From the NCBI RefSeq assembly GCF_017744655.1, contig NZ_JAGIAW010000004.1, positions 124,001-188,000 of the forward strand: a stretch of DNA of 64,000 nucleotides, written 5' to 3'. Positions 53,406-62,028 of the stretch are shown in pieces. The DNA is from Devosia sp. GTDB taxonomy: Bacteria > Pseudomonadota > Alphaproteobacteria > Rhizobiales > Devosiaceae. A program made the translations under genes and the position numbers. Numbering within the stretch: the first letter of the stretch is position 1; each line of letters starts with the position of its first letter. Below the pieces are notes generated by a model, which saw nothing but the letters and a program-made list of their open reading frames with translations, ran no database searches and had not been told where the DNA came from.

Positions 53406-53434
53406 GGGGCCCGCTGGATTTTCCAGCGGGCCCC
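53406..53434 (-). terminator. Hairpin between yidC and engB
   Basis: GGGGCCCGCTGG and CCAGCGGGCCCC form a perfect 12-base stem around a 5-base loop. No clear T-run follows on the minus strand, so it may attenuate rather than end transcription from yidC into engB. Confidence 0.65.
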
Positions 53435-53454
53435 GAATGGTGCGGGAATGTCGG

Positions 53455-55293
53455 TTAGCTCTTTGAATTTTCTGCTGGCTTGGGCTTCCTGCGGAAGGTG
53501 TCCAGGATATTGCCGAAGAGGTTCACCTCGGCGCCGTGGCGCTTCATGATCACCCACTGCTGGGTTACCGAGAGCGTATTGTTCCAGGCCCAGTAGATCA
53601 CGAGACCGGCGGGGAAAGCGCCGAGCATGAAGGTGAAGATGATCGGCATCCAGTTGAAGATCATCGCCTGGGTCGGATCCGGCGGCGGCGGGTTGAGCTT
53701 CATCTGCACCCACATGGTGATGCCCATGATCACCGGCCAGATGCCGAGATGCAGGAACGAACCGATGAGCGGCAGGGTCGTGGGATTCCACGGGATTAGG
53801 CCGAACAGGGTGAAGATATTGGTCGGATCGGGCGCGGCAAGATCCTGAATCCAGCCAAAGAACGGCGCATGGCGCATCTCGATGGAGATGAAGATAACCG
53901 TATAGAGCGCGAAGAAGACCGGGATCTGGATAAGGATCGGCCAGCAACCCGAGAGCGGATTGATCTTTTCCTTCTTGTATAGCTCCATCATGGCCTGCTG
54001 CTGGGCCGGACGGTCGTCCTTGAGGCGTTCCTGGATAGCCTTCATTTCCGGCTGCACGCGGCGCATGGCGGCCATGGACGCGTAGGAGCGGTTGGCAAGC
54101 GGGAAGAAGATCGCCTTGACGATAACGGTCACGGCGAGAACCGCGAGGCCGAAATTGCCCAGGAGGCCATAGAGCGTCACCAGAAGCCAGTGCATCGGCT
54201 TGGTGAGGAAGTGGAACCAGCCCCAGTCGATCAGGAGTTCGAGACGGTCAAAGCCGTGCTCGGTTTGGTAGGCGGTGATGACGCGGTCTTCCTTGGCGCC
54301 GGCAAAGACGAAGCTTTCGACGCTCGCCGTGCCGCCGGCCGGAACGATGACCGGCTGGGTTTCGACATAATTGGTCTGGTAGATCGGCGTCGTGCCCTGG
54401 CTCGTATAGGCGAAGCGGGCATTGATGCTGGCTTCGGGCTTGGGCAGCACGGCGGTCGCCCAATATTTGTCGGCAATGCCGAGCCAGCCGCTGGTCGAGG
54501 GGAAATCGACCTGACGCTCGTTCTGGAGGTCGTGATACTTGCGCGCAACATAGTTGTTGGAGCCGAGAACGCCGATCGGGCCTTCATGCTGGATGAAGAA
54601 ATTCTGGACCGGCGGGGTGCCCTGGCGAACGACGCGGGCATAGGGGAAGAGGGCCACATCGCCCGAACCGGTATTTTCCACGGTCTGGGTGATGGTGAAG
54701 AGATAGTGCTCGTCGAGCGCAATGGTGCGGCGGAAGATCAGGCCCTGGCCATTGTCGTAGCGCAGCGTCACCGGGGTGGCGGCGGTCAGGGTCGTCGCGT
54801 CGCCTTCAAGCGTCCAGACCGAATTGGCATCGGGCAGGGCGATGGTGGCGCCGGCGGCTGGAGCCCAGCCGTGTTCGACATAGTAGCCACCCGGAGCGCC
54901 CGAGGGACTCAGAAGCGTGATGATCGGCGAATTGGGGTCGACCGTTTCGCGGTATTTTTCGAGACGCAGGTCGTCGATACGAGCGCCGGTCAGGTTGATC
55001 GAGCCGGCGAGATCCTCGGTGTCGATGGCGACGCGGTTCGACGCGGCAATGGCAGTGGCACGGTCGGCAAAGGTCTGCGACGAGAGCGGCTGGTCGGTTG
55101 CGGCCGCCTGCGTACCATCGGCAGTGGTTGCGGGCACGGCAAGGGCAGCCTGTTCGGCTTGCTGCTGGGCGACGATTTCGTTCTGGCGCTGCTGGCGCTC
55201 CAGCTGCGGCCCGGCAACGAAGAACTGCCAGCCGAACAGCACGAGCATGCTCAGCACGACGGCGAGAATCACATTGCGATTATCTAAATTCAT
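53455..55293 (-). CDS. yidC: Membrane protein insertase YidC
   Basis: This inner-membrane insertase and foldase is 612 residues long. There is an N-terminal membrane anchor (about 6-24, [18 protein letters not shown]), a large periplasmic beta-sandwich (about 60-355) and the conserved Oxa1-type domain with five membrane segments (about 370-580), including [20 protein letters not shown] and [20 protein letters not shown]. It ends in a Lys-rich tail. Its start overlaps the rnpA stop (ATGA); there is no yidD gene between them, unlike many bacteria. Confidence 0.97.
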   Translation of the reverse strand: MNLDNRNVILAVVLSMLVLFGWQFFVAGPQLERQQRQNEIVAQQQAEQAALAVPATTADGTQAAATDQPLSSQTFADRATAIAASNRVAIDTEDLAGSINLTGARIDDLRLEKYRETVDPNSPIITLLSPSGAPGGYYVEHGWAPAAGATIALPDANSVWTLEGDATTLTAATPVTLRYDNGQGLIFRRTIALDEHYLFTITQTVENTGSGDVALFPYARVVRQGTPPVQNFFIQHEGPIGVLGSNNYVARKYHDLQNERQVDFPSTSGWLGIADKYWATAVLPKPEASINARFAYTSQGTTPIYQTNYVETQPVIVPAGGTASVESFVFAGAKEDRVITAYQTEHGFDRLELLIDWGWFHFLTKPMHWLLVTLYGLLGNFGLAVLAVTVIVKAIFFPLANRSYASMAAMRRVQPEMKAIQERLKDDRPAQQQAMMELYKKEKINPLSGCWPILIQIPVFFALYTVIFISIEMRHAPFFGWIQDLAAPDPTNIFTLFGLIPWNPTTLPLIGSFLHLGIWPVIMGITMWVQMKLNPPPPDPTQAMIFNWMPIIFTFMLGAFPAGLVIYWAWNNTLSVTQQWVIMKRHGAEVNLFGNILDTFRRKPKPAENSKS

Positions 55294-55709
55294 GGTGTCG
55301 TGTTCCGTGGGCCATGCCCGGCCCCTCTCCGATTATCATCCGCCTTTGTGTCATGCACATTTGTGTCATGGACTTTGGCGATAAGACCGTTGAGGTCTTT
55401 GATCATTTTGGCAAACGGGCGGCTCAGGGCCTCGCGCCTTGCCAACAGCACATAGTCATGGCCGGGCAGAAAGTCATCGGCACATGCTGCCGCAGCCGCG
55501 CGCAGACGACGCTTCATGCGGTTGCGCTCCGGCGAATTGCCCACCTTCTTGGTGACGGTGAAGCCCACCCCGGGCAATTCGTCTTCGGCGGCAACAACCT
55601 GTAGCCCAAACGCAGAGCGCCCGGCGCGATTGCCCCGGGCTGCCCTCAAAAACTGCGAGCGCCGCCGGAGACGGCGCAATGTCGCGACCTTTTGCGCGTC
55701 GGCCGTCAT
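55290..55709 (-). CDS. rnpA: Ribonuclease P protein component
   Basis: This is the protein subunit of RNase P, which trims tRNA 5' leaders, 139 residues. The substrate-binding RNR helix is visible as VGNSPERNRMKRRLRAA, preceded by GVGFTVTKK. The C-terminal extension (about 110-139) is poorly conserved. It lies 13 bases after rpmH and overlaps yidC by four bases, the classic order. Confidence 0.94.
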   Translation of the reverse strand: MTADAQKVATLRRLRRRSQFLRAARGNRAGRSAFGLQVVAAEDELPGVGFTVTKKVGNSPERNRMKRRLRAAAAACADDFLPGHDYVLLARREALSRPFAKMIKDLNGLIAKVHDTNVHDTKADDNRRGAGHGPRNTTP

Positions 55710-55722
55710 CCGGCCAACAGCC

Positions 55723-55857
55723 TTAGGCCGAGAGCTTCTTGCGGCCGTCGCGACGACGACGGTTCAGAATCGCACGGCCGTCCTTGGTGGCCATACGGGC
55801 GCGGAAACCGTGACGACGAGCACGCACGAGCTTGCTGGGCTGATAAGTACGCTTCAT
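55723..55857 (-). CDS. rpmH: 50S ribosomal protein L34
   Basis: This 44-residue, very basic ribosomal protein reads [18 protein letters not shown], then an [20 protein letters not shown] segment and KKLSA. It is full length for L34. It is first in rpmH-rnpA-yidC and has a near-consensus promoter about 100 bases upstream. Confidence 0.98.
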   Translation of the reverse strand: MKRTYQPSKLVRARRHGFRARMATKDGRAILNRRRRDGRKKLSA

Positions 55858-55957
55858 GACTTTCAACCGCGCTTAAGCACGGTTCCTCTATTTCTGGCGC
55901 ATATGCGCATAAACTTGTCCGGCCGACGGGCAGGGCGCGCCAGCTTTGTTCGTGGCG

Positions 55958-55986
55958 TCTATAGGGAAAAGCATGGGCCAAGTCAA
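55958..55986 (-). promoter_or_regulatory. Sigma70-type promoter of rpmH
   Basis: On the minus strand TTGACT (-35, 55986-55981) and TATAGA (-10, 55963-55958) are separated by exactly 17 bases. The expected start is near 55951, giving a leader of about 94 bases before the rpmH ATG; a small GC hairpin lies in that leader. Confidence 0.78.
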
Positions 55987-56086
55987 CGCGCGATGGGCCT
56001 CAAGCTTGTGCTTTCCAGCCTGTTGTCAGGCTCCCTATATGACCGCATAAGTGGACCATTGTTTAGCCCGCCGCGGAATCTGGCTC

Positions 56087-57475
56087 GTGTCCACATCTCC
56101 TGACCTTTGCATAATCGGTGCCGGGACGCTCGGTGTCGATCTGGCCCTTTATGCGCGGCGTCTCGGCGCCAGCGTCGTCCTGGCCGATCGGGACCGACCC
56201 GAGCCGGGCGATGCCGTGCAACAGGCGCTACGCATGGCCTCGCTGGTGCAGAGCGCCAAGCGGGCCCAGGACATGCGGCGCGCACCGGAATTGGGCGTGG
56301 GTGCCTCCGAGTTCAAGCTTTCCGCCAAGCAGGTGGCAGAGCGGGCCAATCGGCTGGTCGAGAATCGCATCCGAGCGACATCACCAGAAGTTCTTACGGC
56401 GCAGGGCGTGACGGTGATGCGGGGCGCGGTCAGTTTCGTCGATGGCCGATCCGTGCTGGTCGGGGACATCACCATCAAGCCGGGCAAGGTTATCATTGCC
56501 ATCGGTGGGGTGCCCGCTGTTCCCGATATTCCGGGTCTCGGCGATATCGATGCCTTTACCGTGGATTCGATCCTCGAGAACCAGCGTAAGCTGACCCACC
56601 TTGTCATCGTCGGTTCGGACGCTGCCGCGGTCGAGCAGGCGCAATTGCAGCGCCGGCTGGGCGCGGCAGTGACGCTAGTGCCACATGGTCCGCTATTGTC
56701 CGATTTCGATCCCGAAGCCGTTTCCCTGCTGCTCAGTACCTTTGCCGAAGAAGGCATTTCGGTTCGAACCGGCGCGCAAGTTGTTGCCATCAATCGGCGT
56801 TCGCAGGGAATCGGTGTCGAAATCGAGGCTGAAGGCGGCGTTCGTGAAACGCTCGATGCCTCCCATGTGCTGGTATCTGCTGGTCGGAAGGTCGATCTTG
56901 ATGAACTCGATATTGCCAAAGCACGGTTGAGACCGGGGACCAATGCCTCCCGCACCATTCGGCCTGCCGGCACTGCTGCGGGCCATGAAGAGTGGAATGT
57001 CGCGCGGGCACATGGACGCGCTGTGGTCGACGCCTTGCTGGGACGGCGGCGAGGCAATGGCCAATTCCTGGTTCCTCGTCTTGTTGAAACCGAACCGGCG
57101 ATTGCCCAGATCGGGCCACTGGCTCCGCGTGCAGAAAAAGCTCGCACCGGTGATACGATCCTGCGGGAAAATATGGCTGAAAACGATCGCGCCGCCGCAA
57201 TGGGCAGCGAGCGCGGGTTGGTCAAGCTGGCGCTTGACGGGAGAGGCCAGATCCAGCGTGCGAGCCTAGTCGATCCCTTCGCTGCGGAGCTTGCGGGAAC
57301 CCTGGCCCTGGCCATGAACCGCAAGGTGGGGCTTGCCGATCTAGCCGATCTGGCGCTGCCTCGTCCCAGTCTCTTTGAGATTTTTTCCCGCCTCGGGGAG
57401 AACTATCTGGCTGCTCAAAACGTATCCACTAAAGGGCAGGGTGGCCGGGCGCTTCGGCGCTGGCTGAGGCTTTAG
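56087..57475 (+). CDS. Pyridine-nucleotide disulfide-oxidoreductase homologue lacking redox cysteines
   Basis: This is a FAD/NAD(P)-binding protein of 462 residues with the overall shape of lipoamide dehydrogenase or mercuric reductase. It has an FAD loop CIIGAGTLGVDLALYARRLG, an ATG-like GKVIIAIGG, a second Rossmann region at LVIVGSDAAAVEQAQLQRRLG (note GSDAAA rather than GxGxxG) and a dimerisation domain. The active-site CxxxxC that should lie near residues 40-50 is absent (MASLVQSAKRAQ there), and the C-terminal His-Glu pair and the usual FAD-site GD are not evident. It may bind nucleotides without disulfide chemistry or be degenerate. It starts with GTG at 56087. Confidence 0.85.
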   Translation: MSTSPDLCIIGAGTLGVDLALYARRLGASVVLADRDRPEPGDAVQQALRMASLVQSAKRAQDMRRAPELGVGASEFKLSAKQVAERANRLVENRIRATSPEVLTAQGVTVMRGAVSFVDGRSVLVGDITIKPGKVIIAIGGVPAVPDIPGLGDIDAFTVDSILENQRKLTHLVIVGSDAAAVEQAQLQRRLGAAVTLVPHGPLLSDFDPEAVSLLLSTFAEEGISVRTGAQVVAINRRSQGIGVEIEAEGGVRETLDASHVLVSAGRKVDLDELDIAKARLRPGTNASRTIRPAGTAAGHEEWNVARAHGRAVVDALLGRRRGNGQFLVPRLVETEPAIAQIGPLAPRAEKARTGDTILRENMAENDRAAAMGSERGLVKLALDGRGQIQRASLVDPFAAELAGTLALAMNRKVGLADLADLALPRPSLFEIFSRLGENYLAAQNVSTKGQGGRALRRWLRL

Positions 57476-57523
57476 GTCGAGGGGCTGACGCCCAGGCCTG
57501 TCATCTCCTATGATCGAGTCGCG

Positions 57524-58951
57524 ATGACAGACGAATCCAATGTCACACCGGGCCGGTTCTCCGGCCTTTCGAACAAGCTGATTGCCGCCATTATCGCGGT
57601 AATTTTGCTCGTTGAGATCATCGTCTATCTCCCCTCTCTCGCCACCTTTCGCGCTTCCTGGCTCGACGATCGCCTGCGCGTAGGCATTGTTGCGGCCCGC
57701 GTGCTCGATGCCGTACCCGATGTCATGGCTCTGCCGCGCAATCTGACCGACCGTCTGCTGACCTCGGCCGGGGCGTATGCAATCGTCTATCGCCGCGCCG
57801 GGCAGAGCCAGCTTATCGAGCTTGCCGATCCTGTGACGCCCGAACGGGTTGTCACAGCCGACATGCGCCAGCGCGACCTGCCGAGCCTTATCGTCGGTGC
57901 GCTCGATACGCTCTTTGCCGGACCCGGACGAACCCTGCGTATCGTGGGCGAAGGTGACCTCGACGAAAGCCTCGTCGAAATTCTCATGCCCGAGCGCCCC
58001 CTGCGCAGCGATATGATCGACTATTCGCGCAACATCGTGCTGGCTTCGTTGGGGATCGCAGCCGTCACGGCTTTCGCACTCTACATGCTCGTCAGCCGGC
58101 TTTTCATCCTGCCGGTGCAAAGGCTGACCACCAATATCCTGCGTTTCCGCAAGGCGCCGGAGAACGCCACCCTGATTCTGGCGCCGACGCAGCGGGCCGA
58201 CGAGATCGGCGTTTTGGAGCGCGAACTTGCCGCCATGGAGAGTGAGCTTTTTGCCATGCTGCGCCAGCAGCGGCACCTCGCCGATCTCGGGCTTGCCGTC
58301 GCCAAGATCAATCATGACCTCAGAAATACGCTGACTTCGGCGCAATTGCTTTCCGACCAAGTGGCAACGCTTGACGATCCAAAAGTGCAGCGTCTGGCCC
58401 CCCGCCTCGTGACGACGCTCGACCGGGCCATCGGTTTTGCCCAATCGGTGCTCGACTATGGTCGCGAAGCCGCCAGCGTACCGCAGCCGACGCAGGTGAG
58501 CCTCAAGGCGCTGGTCGACGACGCGGCTTTCGAAGCCCATCTCGTCGGTCATCCCACCGTTGCCTTCTCTGCGTCTGTTCCAGAAGACCTTTTCGTCTAT
58601 GTCGACGCGGGGCAAATGACGCGTGTTCTCGTTAATCTGCTGAAAAATGCGCGCGAGGCGCTCGAGGCCAGCCAGAAGCCCGGCGAACACCGCATCGATG
58701 TGACAGCCGGCGCGGAAGGGGCGGTGGCAACGCTCAGCGTCACCGACAATGGACCAGGACTGCCGCCGCGGGCGCGGGACAATCTTTTCGTTGCCTTTGA
58801 AGGCTCCGCCCGCGCTGGCGGCACCGGGTTGGGGCTCGCCATTGCCCGCGAATTGACCGAGGCCAATGGCGGCACGTTGCGCCATGTCGATATGGAAGAG
58901 CCGGGCACGCGCTTCACGCTGACCCTGCCAAAAGATATTCACAGCCTTTGA
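57524..58951 (+). CDS. Membrane sensor histidine kinase
   Basis: This is an inner-membrane kinase of 475 residues. TM1 is at about 18-40, the periplasmic sensor at about 41-165, TM2 at about 167-190, then HAMP (about 192-245). The phosphoacceptor H-box is KINHDLRNTLTSAQ (about 262-275), and the ATP-binding domain has N-box NLLKNAREAL, G1 DNGPGLP and G2 GGTGLGLAI. No response regulator gene is next to it, so it is an orphan here. It follows the oxidoreductase homologue by 48 bases and may be co-transcribed. Confidence 0.93.
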   Translation: MTDESNVTPGRFSGLSNKLIAAIIAVILLVEIIVYLPSLATFRASWLDDRLRVGIVAARVLDAVPDVMALPRNLTDRLLTSAGAYAIVYRRAGQSQLIELADPVTPERVVTADMRQRDLPSLIVGALDTLFAGPGRTLRIVGEGDLDESLVEILMPERPLRSDMIDYSRNIVLASLGIAAVTAFALYMLVSRLFILPVQRLTTNILRFRKAPENATLILAPTQRADEIGVLERELAAMESELFAMLRQQRHLADLGLAVAKINHDLRNTLTSAQLLSDQVATLDDPKVQRLAPRLVTTLDRAIGFAQSVLDYGREAASVPQPTQVSLKALVDDAAFEAHLVGHPTVAFSASVPEDLFVYVDAGQMTRVLVNLLKNAREALEASQKPGEHRIDVTAGAEGAVATLSVTDNGPGLPPRARDNLFVAFEGSARAGGTGLGLAIARELTEANGGTLRHVDMEEPGTRFTLTLPKDIHSL

Positions 58952-58981
58952 GTGCAAACACAAAAAGCTTTTGTCACACGC

Positions 58982-59008
58982 TTGCAATGCGGCGAACACC
59001 GCTATATG
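58982..59008 (+). promoter_or_regulatory. Possible promoter of tRNA-Arg
   Basis: TTGCAA (58982-58987) and TATATG (59003-59008) have a 15-base spacer, somewhat short. The position, about 70 bases before the tRNA, and the absence of a better candidate make it plausible only. Confidence 0.35.
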
Positions 59009-59075
59009 GGTTGCCTCGCTTTCGGACGAGCAATCAGCTCCGCCCCGAAATGCCCGCCGCGACTTAGCGGTATGC

Positions 59076-59152
59076 GCGCCCGTAGCTCAGCTGGATAGAG
59101 CACCAGACTACGAATCTGGGGGTCAGGAGTTCGAATCTCTTCGGGCGCGCCA
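59076..59152 (+). tRNA. tRNA-Arg (anticodon ACG)
   Basis: This is a 77-base cloverleaf. The acceptor GCGCCCG (59076-59082) pairs with CGGGCGC (59142-59148). The D-arm contains AGCTCAGCTGGATAGAGC, the anticodon stem CCAGA/TCTGG holds loop CTACGAA with anticodon ACG, and the T-loop is TTCGAAT. The CCA end is encoded (59150-59152). Phage genes begin just downstream, so the 3' half is the likely integration target. Confidence 0.97.
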
Positions 59153-59324
59153 TTTTTCTCTCAATGAAATCAAGTGTTTGGCGCAGGTTTCCTAAGCGTG
59201 AGGGAACCCCCATGTGCCACCATGTGCCGTCCAGCTAAGTCGTTGTAAATCAACGGTCATCAAACCACGTAAAGCGCCGACGTGGCACATGGCATGGCAC
59301 ATGACATCTCCTCAAAACTGAGGG
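59153..59324. other. Prophage attachment-flank region with CATGTGCC repeats
   Basis: This non-coding region follows tRNA-Arg. CATGTGCC occurs at 59211-59218 and 59221-59228, and its reverse complement GGCACATG at 59284-59291 and 59296-59303, giving two direct pairs arranged as an inverted repeat about 55 bases apart. Such clustered short repeats beside a tRNA resemble integrase or excisionase arm sites. The exact att core cannot be fixed without the other prophage end. Confidence 0.55.
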
Positions 59325-59681
59325 CTACTCCATTTTAGCCGCGGCGCGGATCAGTTCGGTGCGGAGCTTGTCCATGCCATCGGCAAGCGCATCGAGACGC
59401 TCGCCCTGTCGCTCCATAGCTGCGGTGTGCTTCTTCAGCGCGACAGTTCCTTCCGTCACTGCCACCGCAAGCCCAGACACTTCAGCAGACGCGGCGACAA
59501 GCGCGGTGGGATCGACGATGACCGCCGCAACCTGTGCCTTGGTTTCAGACGCCGCCGCCGGCGCCTTGAGCCCTTGAAGCAGCCCGAGGTGGCGAACGCC
59601 AAAGATTAAGGCGAGGACGGCGGCAAAGACGATCAGCGCCGGCGTTGGCAGCGACTGCAGTAATTCAGCCAGTTCGGCCAT
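59325..59681 (-). CDS. Phage single-span membrane protein with coiled coil
   Basis: This protein of 118 residues has one hydrophobic helix near the N-terminus (about 14-33, PALIVFAAVLALIFGVRHLG), then an Ala-rich linker and a heptad-like helix (about 75-118, VALKKHTAAMERQGERLDAL). That layout is common in small phage lysis-cassette or tail-accessory proteins. I do not recognise the family. ATG 59681 has an AAGGGG ribosome site and lies 17 bases inside the upstream gene. It is the last prophage gene before the tRNA. Confidence 0.65.
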   Translation of the reverse strand: MAELAELLQSLPTPALIVFAAVLALIFGVRHLGLLQGLKAPAAASETKAQVAAVIVDPTALVAASAEVSGLAVAVTEGTVALKKHTAAMERQGERLDALADGMDKLRTELIRAAAKME

Positions 59682-60150
59682 TCCGCGTTTCCCCTTCGTC
59701 GTGCGCGGCACGGTGGATGTTGACCAGCTCATTGACGCCAAAGAGCGGATAGATGGCGAGCCAGGTGCTCAACACGTCGGAAGAGGCGAACCCATAGACT
59801 ATGCCGAACCAGATGAGGCACCCCACGCCGGCCGAGAATTGGCGGATGCGCGGGGTGACGTGTTTGCGGGCGCCGTTGACGATGAGGCCACCGAAGCGCG
59901 CGAGGCCAGTCAGGACCATGGCCACACCCATCCAGAATTGGATTGAGCCGCCATCCGCACCGGTGAAGGCAAACAGATTGCGGAAGCCTGACCACGTCGG
60001 TTGCATGAAGAGCCCTTGGGCCACGAGCAGCACGACGCCGAAGAGCAGGATATGGCCAGCCATGAACCACTCCGGCATGCGGGGGCCGAACCTATGGGTG
60101 ATGGACACCCATAGGGCCGGGCCTGTGTAAGGTAGGCGCCCGCCGGTCAC
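59665..60150 (-). CDS. Phage multi-span membrane protein
   Basis: This protein of 161 residues has three or four hydrophobic segments (for example FMAGHILLFGVVLLVAQGLF and LIWFGIVYGFASSDVLSTWLAI) and a hydrophilic C-terminus. The gene starts with GTG overlapping the upstream stop (GTGA). It is located between a holin-like protein and a coiled-coil membrane protein in the lysis region; a holin or antiholin role is possible, but the family is not recognised. Confidence 0.65.
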   Translation of the reverse strand: MTGGRLPYTGPALWVSITHRFGPRMPEWFMAGHILLFGVVLLVAQGLFMQPTWSGFRNLFAFTGADGGSIQFWMGVAMVLTGLARFGGLIVNGARKHVTPRIRQFSAGVGCLIWFGIVYGFASSDVLSTWLAIYPLFGVNELVNIHRAAHDEGETRNGRTG

Positions 60151-60656
60151 TGGACCTGACCAACCAGCATGTCGCCGTTCGGCAGAACAGTGCCAAGCGG
60201 CAACGGCAAGTGCGGGGTGATGAGGCGCTCGAGCACAGCAATTCCCTGCGGCACCGACGGGTCAATGTTGAAGTGCTTGAGGGCGTCCGGTACCGAGCTG
60301 CTGACATAACTACTGGCGAAGCCGAGCAGGTTAGCCGGCAGCGGAGTATTGGGCAGCCATCCCGCTTTCTGAAGTGCGAATTTCACGCCATTGAGGAGCG
60401 CCGATTGCAAGGCTTCACGATGCCGGGCCTCGATGTCGATTCCGGTACGCTTGTGCAGCTCGTTCGCCGCCCAGGTGAGCACGGCGGTGATAGCGAGACC
60501 CAGCGCTGGCAGAACGGCCACCAGAAGCTGCTGCAGGAAGGTCGGTTCGGCGGCAACTACACCGGCGCCTTCTTGGGCGAAGACGGCAATGGGCCAGATG
60601 ACGAGGGTGACGAGAGCGAGCACAGCAAGGCCCGCAAACTGCTTGGGCAGCTTCAT
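60147..60656 (-). CDS. Putative phage holin (LLH-like)
   Basis: The protein has 169 residues. The N-terminus has one strongly hydrophobic segment that may be a signal-anchor (FAGLAVLALVTLVIWPIAVFA), followed by a second (LLVAVLPALGLAITAVLTWAA). An amphipathic helix RTGIDIEARHREALQSALLN comes next, as in LLH-family holins. The gene directly follows the endolysin gene, the usual place. ATG 60656 has a GGAAA site; an ATG five codons upstream (60671) lacks one. Confidence 0.65.
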   Translation of the reverse strand: MKLPKQFAGLAVLALVTLVIWPIAVFAQEGAGVVAAEPTFLQQLLVAVLPALGLAITAVLTWAANELHKRTGIDIEARHREALQSALLNGVKFALQKAGWLPNTPLPANLLGFASSYVSSSVPDALKHFNIDPSVPQGIAVLERLITPHLPLPLGTVLPNGDMLVGQVQ

Positions 60657-60751
60657 GGCATTTCCGATCATTTTAAGGGGTGGTGGTGAAAGGTATGGTC
60701 ATCATGACCACACCCTGAGGGCATGTGCGTCATGCACATACCATTTGGGGG

Positions 60752-61531
60752 TCAGGCGGCGAGCGCTCCGAGCGGATCTTTGCGCACATCGAAGGAGGGA
60801 CAGGCTTTGTTCGCGTATTGGTTGTGGCCGGTGACCTTGCGGACGCCCTTGTGCTTGGCGATGAGGGCCTGAACCAGCCAGAGCAGCGACGACCGCTGGC
60901 GGTGCGTCCGCGTGTCCTTGGCGGACTTTCCGTCGGCAGAGACGCCGCCGAAGTAGCTGATGCCAATCGTGCCGGTGTTGTGTCCCTGAACATGAGCGCC
61001 GACTTGGCCGATGGGGCGACCCAGCATTATCCGGCCATCGGGATAGATCAGGTAGTGGTAGCCGATGTCGGAGAAGCCGCGAGCCTTATGCCAGGCACGC
61101 ACGTCGGCCACGGTGAAGTCCTTTCCCTCGGGCGTGGCCGTGCAGTGGACGATGATTTCAGAGATCGCCCGAGCGGTGTCCAGAAGGTCGAGGCTGTCGA
61201 CGTTCGGCGGCGGCACGGCCAAGTCGCCACCGGTTGCCGTCGCCGGTGGCGGGGTGAGCATAGCCGACTTGTCGGGCTCGACGCGTCCCGGCTTCACGTC
61301 CTCCGCGGCGCGCTTCAGGGCGGTGCTGGTCTGTTTCCCGACCTTCCCATCAACCACCAGTCCAAGGCGTTCCTGAGCGACTCTGACGGCCTTGTCGGTA
61401 GCTTCGCCGAAGTCGCCGTCGATCTTCAGCGGAAGAGGCGTGAAGCCGGCGCCGTGATTGGCACGGTTGAGCAGATCCTGCAGGGCACGCACGGCAGCAC
61501 CGCGCGACCCCCGCTTCAGTAGCGTGGCCAT
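60752..61531 (-). CDS. Phage endolysin: peptidoglycan-binding domain plus N-acetylmuramoyl-L-alanine amidase
   Basis: This lytic enzyme cuts between MurNAc and L-alanine, 259 residues. The N-terminal peptidoglycan-binding module (about 5-75) contains VRALQDLLNR and IDGDFGEATDKAV. The amidase domain (about 118-255) has the zinc ligands in EIIVHCTATPEGKDF, TGHNQY and ACPSFDV, and GYHYLIYPDGRI and HNTGTIGISYFGG as in T7-type amidases. There is no signal peptide, so a holin is needed for release. It is the core of the prophage lysis cassette. Confidence 0.94.
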   Translation of the reverse strand: MATLLKRGSRGAAVRALQDLLNRANHGAGFTPLPLKIDGDFGEATDKAVRVAQERLGLVVDGKVGKQTSTALKRAAEDVKPGRVEPDKSAMLTPPPATATGGDLAVPPPNVDSLDLLDTARAISEIIVHCTATPEGKDFTVADVRAWHKARGFSDIGYHYLIYPDGRIMLGRPIGQVGAHVQGHNTGTIGISYFGGVSADGKSAKDTRTHRQRSSLLWLVQALIAKHKGVRKVTGHNQYANKACPSFDVRKDPLGALAA

Positions 61532-61590
61532 AAGGCTCTCCTGATGTTGGAAATGAAAAGCCCCGCTCGGTGGCGCGGCGTTAGGACGGG

Positions 61591-62028
61591 TTAACTTGAC
61601 CCGACGGCAGCGTATTTCCAGAGGTCGTCAAGCTGCTGTGCCGTCATGCCAAGCGCTTGTTGAGCCGCCTCGACTAGCGGATGATCACGCTCGAAAAACT
61701 TGGCGAAGTCGAGCTTTGCCGATGCGACGGCCCAAGCCATCGGATCGTAAGTCGGGCTTTCAGGATCGTTGAGCCCTGCCACCCAGTCGCGAAGCTCCTG
61801 CTCGTGACCGGTGACCCGCACCACAAACCAGAACTGATCCGGCTCAAGGTTGGGAAACTCTGCCTTAGCGGCTTCCACGCTGACCGGAGACGGGGGAGGG
61901 TCAATAAACGCATGGCCATCCCAGATCATTTCACAAACCACATCATCCGGGGCTTCGACAAAACCCTCCTCGATGTACGGCTGGACTTGTACGACGACAC
62001 CATTCGATATCTTGACGAAGTTGGTCAT
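61591..62028 (-). CDS. Phage tail-fibre-associated protein
   Basis: This is a 145-residue acidic soluble protein. The N-terminus MTNFVKISNGVVVQVQPY and the late TAQQLDDLWKYAA helix resemble small proteins encoded behind tail fibres, some of which are fibre-assembly chaperones. The family is not certain. Its start overlaps the tail-fibre stop by four bases, which supports a linked role. Confidence 0.65.
   Translation of the reverse strand: MTNFVKISNGVVVQVQPYIEEGFVEAPDDVVCEMIWDGHAFIDPPPSPVSVEAAKAEFPNLEPDQFWFVVRVTGHEQELRDWVAGLNDPESPTYDPMAWAVASAKLDFAKFFERDHPLVEAAQQALGMTAQQLDDLWKYAAVGSS

Noticed and set aside
53384..53947. Long extension upstream of engB
   Set aside because: Falls inside yidC on the same strand in another frame; the EngB family starts at 53383.
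59205..59303. Possible CRISPR-like repeats near the tRNA
   Set aside because: Units are only 8 bases, in both orientations and without regular spacers; they fit recombination sites better.
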